A stretch of DNA of 64,000 nucleotides from an archaeon (GTDB lineage Archaea; Nanobdellota; Nanobdellia; Pacearchaeales; GW2011-AR1), in contig JABHNB010000016.1 in NCBI GenBank assembly GCA_018694115.1, forward strand, positions 1 through 64,000, in the 5' to 3' direction. The position numbers and the translations under genes were made by a program. A model generated the notes under the pieces. It saw only the letters and a program-made list of their open reading frames with translations, was not told the origin of the DNA and ran no database searches. Positions 18,035 through 25,678 of this stretch are shown piece after piece; the stretch's first letter is position 1; every line of letters begins with the position of its first letter.

Positions 18035-18519
18035 TAAACATCCCAATTACAATTTTAGTAATAGCGATAATCTGGACAGTATTTGCAATCATTCTTCCAT
18101 TTCTAGCCATTCCAAATCATGGGGTTAGAAAAACAGAAATCCAAAAAACAAAGCAAATAATCCAACTATCCAAAAAACTTAAGAGCAAATCGAAAGATAA
18201 GACTCTCAAAAATATTTATGACTATGTCACAAAAAACTACACCGGATCAGAAGAAAGATATAAACTTATGAACTATCCAAAACTTTTCAAAAGTAATGTA
18301 GATGAAAACTTAAGAACCCCCCATCAATTCCTTGCATGCCATCTCCAAAATCTGATTATCATAACCCTTCTGTTAAATACAGGACAATTCTCAGCAACAG
18401 ATATTAAGAGAAAAGAAACAATTACCCATTTCCTAACAATTCATCAACACCTCACCATTAATACTGGAAAAAAGAAATACAAAATCGATCCATTCTTCAA
18501 AATATTCAAGAAGATTTAA
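18031..18519 (+). CDS. Hypothetical membrane-anchored protein
   Basis: 162 residues with one N-terminal transmembrane helix (5-27), then a basic helical domain. KNIYDYVTKNYTGSEERY and TPHQFLACHLQNLI are the most conserved-looking segments and faintly recall transglutaminase-like proteins, but the catalytic triad is not visible. ATGA overlap with dphB indicates coupled translation. Confidence 0.6.
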   Translation: MINIPITILVIAIIWTVFAIILPFLAIPNHGVRKTEIQKTKQIIQLSKKLKSKSKDKTLKNIYDYVTKNYTGSEERYKLMNYPKLFKSNVDENLRTPHQFLACHLQNLIIITLLLNTGQFSATDIKRKETITHFLTIHQHLTINTGKKKYKIDPFFKIFKKI

Positions 18520-18556
18520 TCCAAAAACTTAAATACTTCTTCCACCAAATTCTAAT

Positions 18557-18625
18557 ATGACTAATAAAAGATCTCTTGAAAAAAGAATCTCTTTAGTCTC
18601 AACTATAATTTCTATTATTATTTAA
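18557..18625 (+). CDS. Possible 22-residue leader or small ORF
   Basis: ATG to TAA encodes MTNKRSLEKRISLVSTIISI and two more residues, a basic head with a hydrophobic tail. A TATA-like CTTAAATAC lies 25-30 nt upstream, at leaderless distance. It precedes the next gene by 3 nt. It may be a small membrane peptide or chance. Confidence 0.3.
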   Translation: MTNKRSLEKRISLVSTIISIII

Positions 18626-18628
18626 AAC

Positions 18629-18871
18629 GTGAGTAGCAAAGCTATCTTACCAAAAATGACCTTAAACACTAGTTCTTCTGGCATTGAAAGAGACCAACCT
18701 TCTGACCTTTTGAAAAAAGCAGAAGAATTTAGAAGAATATTTACAGATAAGGAAAAACAAAAAAGAGAGGCCCTTGCATATTTCGCATCACTTGATGAGC
18801 CCGCAAAAAGATATATTCAGCACAATAACCCCTATCGATGGATGCACAAGGCATCAAGAATGCAAATGTAA
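18629..18871 (+). CDS. Small hypothetical protein
   Basis: 80 residues if GTG 18629 is the start; ATG 18656 is an alternative giving 71. It is soluble and charged, with a predicted helix (DLLKKAEEFRRIF). Unrecognised. It lies 38 nt before ileS. Confidence 0.5.
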   Translation: MSSKAILPKMTLNTSSSGIERDQPSDLLKKAEEFRRIFTDKEKQKREALAYFASLDEPAKRYIQHNNPYRWMHKASRMQM

Positions 18872-18909
18872 ACAACTAAACTTAAAAACTAAATAAGCAT
18901 AAAAATAAT

Positions 18910-21726
18910 ATGACAGAAACAACAGAAATGACTGAGGAACAAATCCTAAAATTTTGGGAAGATAAAGAAATTTATCAAAAATCAAAGAAAAAGAACCAGA
19001 AAGGGAAAAAATTCTATATGATGGATGGACCACCCTACGCAACAGGGCACATTCACATGGGAACAGCCCTAAACAAGATCTCAAAAGATGTAGCAATGAG
19101 GGCACAGAGACTTCAGGGAAAGAATGTTCTAGACAAGCCAGGATATGATACGCATGGAGTACCTATCGAATTTAAGGTTGAAAAAGAAATTGGATCAAAG
19201 TCTAAACAAGACATCGAGAAATATGGGGTGAAGAAATTCATAGAGAAATGTAAGGAATATGCCACAAAGTTTATCGGAGTTATGGGGCCAGAGTTCAGGA
19301 ACTTGGGAGTTTGGATGGATTTCGAAAATCCATATTTAACCTTAGATCAAGGATACGTAGAAACAATTTGGGATACATTGAAAGAAGCAGACAAACAAGA
19401 TCTCTTATACCTTGGAAAATATCCTGTGCACGTATGCCCTCGTTGTGAAACTGCAGTCTCATTCAATGAGATTGAATACGCAAAACAAAAAGATACCTCA
19501 GTATTCGTAAAATTCAAACTGAAAGAAAAAGACAACACCTTCCTAATTATTTGGACTACGACGCCATGGACCCTCCCCGCAAATACTGGAGTAATGATAA
19601 ACCCGAATGTAGATTATCAACAAGTAGAACTTTCTTCAGGGGAAAATTGGATAATTGCAAAAGACCTTGTCCCAAAAATTATGGGAGAGCTAGAAATGGG
19701 CTTCACAGTAAAGGAAGAATTCTCCGGAAAAGAAATGGTTGGATGGACTTATGAGAATCCATTATCAAAACATCTTAAGCTAAAGACAAAAGACGCATAC
19801 AGAGTTATTCCTTCAGCAAGATACGTAACAACCGAAGACGGAACGGGATTAGTACACTGCGCCCCAGGTCACGGAAAAGAAGATTACGAAGTAGGAAAAG
19901 AAGCAGGAATAGATGCACCTTGTCCAGTAAACATTGGTGGACTTTTAACTGAAGAAACGGGAAAGTATGCAGGTAAAAAAGCAAGAGTTGTAGATGCAGA
20001 AATAATGGAAGATCTAGAGGCAGATAATGCCCTGATTCATAAATTAGAATACACTCACGATTATCCATTATGTTGGAGATGTAAATCTTCACTTTTGATG
20101 ATCTCTCAACCACAATGGTTCTTGAAAATTTCAGATATCCAAAAAAATCTTCTTAAAGAAAACAAGAAAACGAAATGGATTCCAAAATGGATGGAATTGA
20201 GAATGAAAGCATGGCTAGAAGGAATTTCTGACTGGCCAATTTCTCGAGAAAGATATTGGGGAACACCCCTACCAATTTGGACATGTAACAAATGTGATAA
20301 AAGAAAAGTAATTGGTTCAGTAAAAGAATTAGAAAAACTTGCGAAGAAAGATGTAAAAGAAGTTCACAAACCAGAAATTGACGAAGTAACCTTCAAGTGT
20401 TCCTGTGGCGGAAAGATGTCAAGAGTGGGAGGAGTACTAGACGTCTGGTTTGATTCGGGAGTTTCAAGTTGGGCAGCACTAGATTACATGAATGATAAAG
20501 CACTATTCAACGAATTCTGGCCGGCAGATCTAAATCTCGAAGGAAAGGATCAGGTTAGGGGGTGGTGGAACTCTCAATTCATTTTATCACAAATCAAATT
20601 CGGCAGAAAACCATTCGAGAACATTATGGTTCACGGAATGATCCTAGACATGAGCAAGAAAAAGATGTCTAAGTCTGAAGGAAATGTAACAGCACCATCC
20701 GACATTATTAAAGAACATAGTAGAGACTTCCTTAGATACTACTTAGCAAAAATTTCTAAGGGAGAAGACTTTTCACTTCAAGAAAGAGATTTTAAGGAAA
20801 TCAAAAAAACGTTCATGATGATTTCAAATGTTTCCAGATTTGTAAAACAGATAGAGGGCGGAAAACAAAAAGAAGCAATAGAGGATAAATGGATAACTTC
20901 CAGGTTCAACCAAACAATCAAAGAAGTTACAGAAAGCTACAACAAGTTTAATTTTCCAGAAGCAATAAAGAGCCTAGACAATTTCTTAATTAATGATTTA
21001 TCAAGAACCTACATCCAAATAATTAGGGAAAGGGCAAATGAAACTAAAAAACTTCTAGAGGAAATTCTTGTTGGAACAATCAAACTATTCGCACCAATAA
21101 TTCCATTTACAACAGAAAAAATCTGGCAAGAATTAAACCAAGAAGAAGAATCGATTCATTTATCGCTTCTACCCAAAGCAAATACAAGAAGGATAGATGA
21201 AGGATTGGAAGCACAGTTCAAATTAGCTTCAGAGATTATGGAAAGAACCCTGAGAGAAAGAGACAAACAACAATTAGGGTTAAAATGGCCCCTTCCAAAA
21301 TTGACAATTTTCACAAAATCAAATTTTCACTTAGAGCAATTTGAAGAAATACTAAAGTCTCAATTAAATATAAAAGAAATCAAGATAGACAAGGCAAAAG
21401 AAACAGAACTTGAAATAAAATTAGACACAAAATTAACACCTGAATTGAAAGCAGAAGGATATGCCCGAGAGTTATCTCGAAAGATTCAGGCAGCACGAAA
21501 GAAGGCAGGACTAGTGGTGACAGATAGAATAGATTTACAGATCAAAGTCCCAGAAGAGATACTAAAGCTTATATCAAAACACAATCAACTTGAATTTATT
21601 GAGCAAAGGGTTGGAGCAAAAAATTCTGAAGCAACCTCAATAGAGACTGGCGATAAAGAAAGCGAGTTCGAAGAAGAATTCAAAATCAAGGGCCATCAAT
21701 TTAAGATTTTATTTAATAAGCTATAA
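18910..21726 (+). CDS. ileS: Isoleucyl-tRNA synthetase
   Basis: 938-residue class I aminoacyl-tRNA synthetase charging tRNA-Ile. The HIGH motif is HIHMG (47-51) and KMSKS is KMSKSEGN (about 585). The editing domain (about 200-400) shows TTTPWTLPANTG and the DGTGLVHCAPGHG segment. Zinc-like Cys pairs occur (CPRCE, CWRCK, CNKC). The C-terminal anticodon-binding helical bundle is complete. It is normal in length for archaeal/eukaryal-type IleRS. Confidence 0.96.
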   Translation: MTETTEMTEEQILKFWEDKEIYQKSKKKNQKGKKFYMMDGPPYATGHIHMGTALNKISKDVAMRAQRLQGKNVLDKPGYDTHGVPIEFKVEKEIGSKSKQDIEKYGVKKFIEKCKEYATKFIGVMGPEFRNLGVWMDFENPYLTLDQGYVETIWDTLKEADKQDLLYLGKYPVHVCPRCETAVSFNEIEYAKQKDTSVFVKFKLKEKDNTFLIIWTTTPWTLPANTGVMINPNVDYQQVELSSGENWIIAKDLVPKIMGELEMGFTVKEEFSGKEMVGWTYENPLSKHLKLKTKDAYRVIPSARYVTTEDGTGLVHCAPGHGKEDYEVGKEAGIDAPCPVNIGGLLTEETGKYAGKKARVVDAEIMEDLEADNALIHKLEYTHDYPLCWRCKSSLLMISQPQWFLKISDIQKNLLKENKKTKWIPKWMELRMKAWLEGISDWPISRERYWGTPLPIWTCNKCDKRKVIGSVKELEKLAKKDVKEVHKPEIDEVTFKCSCGGKMSRVGGVLDVWFDSGVSSWAALDYMNDKALFNEFWPADLNLEGKDQVRGWWNSQFILSQIKFGRKPFENIMVHGMILDMSKKKMSKSEGNVTAPSDIIKEHSRDFLRYYLAKISKGEDFSLQERDFKEIKKTFMMISNVSRFVKQIEGGKQKEAIEDKWITSRFNQTIKEVTESYNKFNFPEAIKSLDNFLINDLSRTYIQIIRERANETKKLLEEILVGTIKLFAPIIPFTTEKIWQELNQEEESIHLSLLPKANTRRIDEGLEAQFKLASEIMERTLRERDKQQLGLKWPLPKLTIFTKSNFHLEQFEEILKSQLNIKEIKIDKAKETELEIKLDTKLTPELKAEGYARELSRKIQAARKKAGLVVTDRIDLQIKVPEEILKLISKHNQLEFIEQRVGAKNSEATSIETGDKESEFEEEFKIKGHQFKILFNKL

Positions 21727-21790
21727 CCGGGAAATAGTTTAATTACTCTTAAGAGAAGAAAACTCACACTAAAAAATTCTCGAAAAGTCG

Positions 21791-21807
21791 TTTTATCGTC
21801 GATAAAA
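21791..21807. promoter_or_regulatory. Perfect palindromic operator upstream of the TrmB-like gene
   Basis: TTTTATCG-T-CGATAAAA is a 17-bp perfect inverted repeat about 45 bp upstream of the TATA-like CATTTAAATAG and 71 bp before the ATG. It is likely a binding site for a dimeric regulator, perhaps the adjacent gene's own product. Confidence 0.5.
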
Positions 21808-21877
21808 ACAATTTTCACCCCTCTCCAGAGAGACATTTCGAAGAAACATTTAAATAGTAGAATCTCATCAGATAAAC

Positions 21878-22681
21878 ATGATAGTCAAAGAGGAGTTTTT
21901 AAGCAGACTGAGAAAGATATTCGATCTGAACTTATACGAGGTAAAAGTTTGGACTGCCCTTTTATCAAGAGGGACTTCAACTGCTGGAGAACTCTCGTCA
22001 ATCAGTGACGTACCGCGATCGAGAACCTACGATATTCTAGAATCTCTCGAAAAGAAGGGATTTATTGTTATGAAGCTCGGTAAACCTATCAAATTTGTAG
22101 CATTAAAACCAGAAGAAGTTATCGAGAGAGTTAAGAAGAATCTTCTTGTAACTGCAAAAGAAAAATCAAAGAGGCTTGAAACATTGAAGGGTGATGAAGT
22201 TCTTTCAGAATTATCTGGAATATTTAACGACGGAATCAAATATGTAGAGGCATCCGATCTATCCGGAGCACTTAAGGGAAGACAAAATATTTACAACCAT
22301 TTAGATATGTTGGTGAGAGAAGCTCAAACTTCAATCACCCTTGTAACAACTGAAGACGGTTTAAACCGAAAATTAGAAGTTCTTCTTCCAAGCTTAGAAA
22401 AAGCAAAGAAAAGAGGCGTTGCGGTTAGAATTGCTGCACCGATTACAGAGAACAATAAAAAGATTGCAAAAGATCTTTCAAAGGTTGCAGAAGTTAGAGA
22501 TGTTGAAGGCCTCAAAGCAAGATTCATGGTTATCGATAGCGAACAATTAATGTTTATGCTTCTAAATGACGAAGACGTCCACCCAACATATGATGTGGGA
22601 GTTTGGATTAATACAGAATTCTTCGCATCAGCACTAGAGCAATTATTCGAAATTGCTTGGAAAGGTTTCAAGAAAGCTTAA
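21878..22681 (+). CDS. TrmB-family transcriptional regulator
   Basis: 267 residues. The N-terminal winged helix (10-75: LNLYEVKVWTALLSRG, ELSSISDVPRSRTYDILESL) is the TrmB DNA-binding domain. The C-terminal half (110-267) resembles the TrmB/PLD-like effector-binding domain. In known members this senses sugars or other metabolites. There is no sugar transporter nearby, so the ligand is unknown. A 17-bp palindrome upstream suggests autoregulation. Confidence 0.88.
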   Translation: MIVKEEFLSRLRKIFDLNLYEVKVWTALLSRGTSTAGELSSISDVPRSRTYDILESLEKKGFIVMKLGKPIKFVALKPEEVIERVKKNLLVTAKEKSKRLETLKGDEVLSELSGIFNDGIKYVEASDLSGALKGRQNIYNHLDMLVREAQTSITLVTTEDGLNRKLEVLLPSLEKAKKRGVAVRIAAPITENNKKIAKDLSKVAEVRDVEGLKARFMVIDSEQLMFMLLNDEDVHPTYDVGVWINTEFFASALEQLFEIAWKGFKKA

Positions 22682-22715
22682 TTTTCTTTTCTAAATAGAT
22701 AATTTAATTTTAAAA

Positions 22716-22979
22716 TGGAAAACAACCCGAATAATCAACATCTGTATCGTCTATATAACGGGAGGTCTGCGTGGATTTGGAACTGCAGAACCTGGAAGAC
22801 CAAAAATTGGAAAGTCTAAATACGAAATAGGCCTTTATGAAAACGGGGGACTAATAGCTCTCTTCGGCACAAGAACCGATCAAAGAATTAGGGCAATCAA
22901 ATTCGATGCAGAAAGAGCTAAAAATCAATTTGAAAAGGCATTTCCAGATAAAAATTATGAAACAAGGGAACTATTTTGA
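22716..22979 (+). pseudogene. Small protein gene with broken or missing start
   Basis: This frame is open from 22698 to TGA 22977-22979 and encodes a credible protein (ITGGLRGFGTAEPGRPKIGK, then YEIGLYENGGLIALFG and FDAERAKNQFEKAFP). It has no ATG, GTG or TTG before the conserved-looking part. An ATG at 22715 sits one base off and runs into a stop after about 35 codons, so a single-base frameshift would join ATG to the body. It could also use a rare start (ATA/ATT). It fills most of the 380-nt gap between neighbouring genes. Confidence 0.5.
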
Positions 22980-23060
22980 ACTAATTCTAAGGAAAACAAA
23001 TATTTTCTGACAAACATTTATAAAAATCAAACCAATTAATTAATCAGAGGTATTAAGGAA

Positions 23061-23555
23061 ATGATTGATAATTATGTTGATGTTGAAACTGGAATCAAAG
23101 ATACAAAAACTTCTCTTGAAACCTTAAGACAAGATCCTTCTTCGGATAAATTACAAGGTGCTTTTTACAAACAAGTAAGACATGTTGAACGTTTGACAAG
23201 AGACGCCTGGATGGAGCACGGAGAAGAATATGGGTCAGAAAGTCGCAAAAACATTTCAACAATTGTTCAAGAAGGAATAGAACTCATTAGAGAAAATCCA
23301 AATCCTTGGCCTACCCTTCCAGAAGACATCACCAAAAACGAATTTGATAAAATCATAAGTGAAAACCCAGGAAAATATGGTGGCGGAAATCCTACCCTCA
23401 CAGGTTCGTGGTACTACCTAAAAAAATTAAGAGAATCACACCAACTTTTTGAACGCTGCAGAACTTATGAAAAACCAAAAATAAGTCCACTAACAAAAAG
23501 GTTATGGAAAATCCGCAATTTTCTCGGCATACCTCTCAGAATAAAACTTCCATGA
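23061..23555 (+). CDS. Hypothetical soluble protein
   Basis: 164 residues, mostly helical (TSLETLRQDPSSDKLQGAFY, QVRHVERLTRDAWMEHG), ending in a basic/hydrophobic tail. No family is recognised. TTTATAAAAATC at about 23017 is a TATA box and AGAGGT upstream may serve as RBS. It converges with argS. Confidence 0.6.
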   Translation: MIDNYVDVETGIKDTKTSLETLRQDPSSDKLQGAFYKQVRHVERLTRDAWMEHGEEYGSESRKNISTIVQEGIELIRENPNPWPTLPEDITKNEFDKIISENPGKYGGGNPTLTGSWYYLKKLRESHQLFERCRTYEKPKISPLTKRLWKIRNFLGIPLRIKLP

Positions 23556-23578
23556 GACAAAACTCATAATTTTCCAGA

Positions 23579-25300
23579 CTACATCTCTTCCAACACACCA
23601 ATTCCCAACAAATCTAATCCATTCTTCATTACAACCCTAAAGGAATCAACTAACTTCAGTCTAAAACCTTCCTCGGCACTTCCCAAAACAGGGCAACCAT
23701 GATAAAACTCATTGAACGTCTGTGCCAATTCATAGCAATAATTCGCAATCAAATTAGGAGCTAACTGATTATATGCTTTCTCAATAACCTTCCCAAAACC
23801 ATCAATCTTCTTCAGAAGTTTAATCTCTTCCTTTTTCAGGTCAATAATTTTCATGGCCTTTTTCAATTTCACTCTTCGGAGAATACTTGATGCCCGGGCA
23901 TAACTATACAATAGGTATGGGCCAGTATCACCTTCAAATGCAAGGAATCGATCGATATCGAAGATTATATTATTCTCCCGAGAATTCTTTAAATCCCCAT
24001 AGAAAATTGCCGCCAGTGCAATCTTCTTCGCTCTTTTTTCTAATTCTTCCTTAGACAATTTCTCTCGAGCCATCAAATTCTTCTTTGCCTTTTCAATTGT
24101 ATCATCAAGAATATCGCTCATGAAAACGGTCTTGCCCTTTCGCGTAGCAAACTTCTTTCCCCCCTCACCGAGATACAATCCGTGAGCAACATGAACACAA
24201 TCCTTGCTCCAACTATGACCCATCATATCCAAAATCTTAAAGAATTGATTGAAGTGTAGCTTCTGCTCCTGACCGACCTCATAAATCAAACGATGAAACT
24301 TATATTCTTTTTTACGGTCAATAGCTGCCGCAATATCTCGAGTAGCATAAAGTGAAGTTCCATCAGATTTTTGAATTAAAGCGACCCCCAGACCTTCGTC
24401 TTTAAGATCCACAATCAATGCCCCGTCATCTTTCTTGACAATTTTCTTCTTCTTCAACTCTGCCACTACCGCATCCATCTTATCATTATATTTACTCTCT
24501 CCAGAAATAACATCAAACTCAACTCCCAAGAGATCATAAATCGAATCAAACTCCTTCAATGAAAGCTTCCTAAATTTCTCCCACATCTTTAAATTATCCT
24601 TATCTCCTCCCTCAAGTTTCTTGAACTCTTCTCGTGCAGCTTCCTCATGTTCCTTAGCGTTCGCTTTAACATAAATCTCCAACAGATGCTTAATCGTATC
24701 TTCCCCCAGTTTCTTCTCATTTCCCCACTTCTTAAATCCAAAAATCATCTTTCCAAATTGTGTACCCCAATCTCCAAGATAATTAATCTTAGTCACCTTA
24801 TACCCATTAGCTTCACAAATCTTCCAAATAGAATTTCCGATTATCGTAGAACGTAAATGTCCAATTCCGAATGGTTTAGCAATGTTCGGAGAAGACATGT
24901 CTATCACAATATTTTTGCCTTTCCCAGAGCTATTCTCTCCAAATCCTTTCTTCCCCACACTTTTCAAAACCCCTTCGGCCAATATCTTCTTATCAATAAA
25001 GAAATTCACATATGGGCCCTTAAAATCGACACCTTCCATCCCCTTTCCTAAACCCTTCTTTCTTAACTTTTCAGCTAGCTCCTTAGCAATCTCCATAGGA
25101 TTCTTGCGTAAACTCTTAGCCAATGCAAAACACGGAAATGCATAATCTCCCATTTCACCACTTGGAGGGACTTCTAAGAGATTCTCAATCTTGCCCGATA
25201 AAGACGGCACACCGGTGCCCTTTTCAGAGGGTATGCCGCGTGCGGCCCAAGCTTTCATTTTAAGCTCATTCTTCAACAGATCAATAACTACCTTCTTCAT
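23579..25300 (-). CDS. argS: Arginyl-tRNA synthetase with an inserted 19-codon repeat
   Basis: 573-residue class I synthetase for tRNA-Arg. The N-terminal domain shows SGEMGDYAFPCFALAK. The HIGH motif is FGIGHLRST (about 140), and the C-terminal DALR anticodon domain ends the protein (YNQLAPNLIANYCYELAQTF). Residues 19-37 (AARGIPSEKGTGVPSLSGK) do not belong to the family and are translated from a 57-nt repeat, which also occurs in the ABCE1 gene at 27311. The insertion lies between the first helix and the IENLLEVPPS strand, where it could be tolerated. Stop is TAG. Confidence 0.95.
   Translation of the reverse strand: MKKVVIDLLKNELKMKAWAARGIPSEKGTGVPSLSGKIENLLEVPPSGEMGDYAFPCFALAKSLRKNPMEIAKELAEKLRKKGLGKGMEGVDFKGPYVNFFIDKKILAEGVLKSVGKKGFGENSSGKGKNIVIDMSSPNIAKPFGIGHLRSTIIGNSIWKICEANGYKVTKINYLGDWGTQFGKMIFGFKKWGNEKKLGEDTIKHLLEIYVKANAKEHEEAAREEFKKLEGGDKDNLKMWEKFRKLSLKEFDSIYDLLGVEFDVISGESKYNDKMDAVVAELKKKKIVKKDDGALIVDLKDEGLGVALIQKSDGTSLYATRDIAAAIDRKKEYKFHRLIYEVGQEQKLHFNQFFKILDMMGHSWSKDCVHVAHGLYLGEGGKKFATRKGKTVFMSDILDDTIEKAKKNLMAREKLSKEELEKRAKKIALAAIFYGDLKNSRENNIIFDIDRFLAFEGDTGPYLLYSYARASSILRRVKLKKAMKIIDLKKEEIKLLKKIDGFGKVIEKAYNQLAPNLIANYCYELAQTFNEFYHGCPVLGSAEEGFRLKLVDSFRVVMKNGLDLLGIGVLEEM
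25190..25246 (-). repeat. 57-nt palindromic repeat, copy A, inside argS
   Basis: 49 of 57 positions match copy B (27311-27367). Two stems are conserved: GGCAC/GTGCC (25206-25210, 25215-25219) and GCCGC/GCGGC (25235-25239, 25242-25246). It is translated in the same frame as copy B and contains no stop there. More GC-rich than the host gene. Confidence 0.85.
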
Positions 25301-25350
25301 AGAAACAACACGAAATAGAGATTTATTAACCTTTAGAAAATTTCACCAGA

Positions 25351-25641
25351 CTAACTCTTCTGCCCAGATACTTCTTCCCGAGCAAATAATCTCTTCGTCA
25401 TGCCCCAGAAAAAATCCCAATGCAAAATAAGATGTAGGATCATTAAAGCAATAAAAAACAATCCAAAATAATTATGCCATGGCTGCCAATCAATCTTGTG
25501 TGTTCCCAAAAATGTCGCTGCCCTTCCCTGTCCTGGAACTCCCGAAACAAAGGCAAAATATAATACAACCCCACTAATCCCCACAATAATCAGACATGCC
25601 ACCATCAGCACATCAATCCAATAATTCAACTTCGCCCCCAT
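25351..25641 (-). CDS. DUF4405 small membrane protein (cytochrome b561-like fold)
   Basis: 96 residues with two strong transmembrane helices (about 5-30 and 53-72). The pattern KLNYWIDVLM...GxxLYF...GQGRAATFLGTHK...WQPWHNYFGLF...LHLILHWDFF is typical of DUF4405. Conserved His residues could ligate haem. It lies between argS and ABCE1, all on the minus strand. Confidence 0.78.
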   Translation of the reverse strand: MGAKLNYWIDVLMVACLIIVGISGVVLYFAFVSGVPGQGRAATFLGTHKIDWQPWHNYFGLFFIALMILHLILHWDFFWGMTKRLFAREEVSGQKS

Positions 25642-25678
25642 AAGTTACCTAAGATAAAGTAGTATAAAAGTTTAACTC

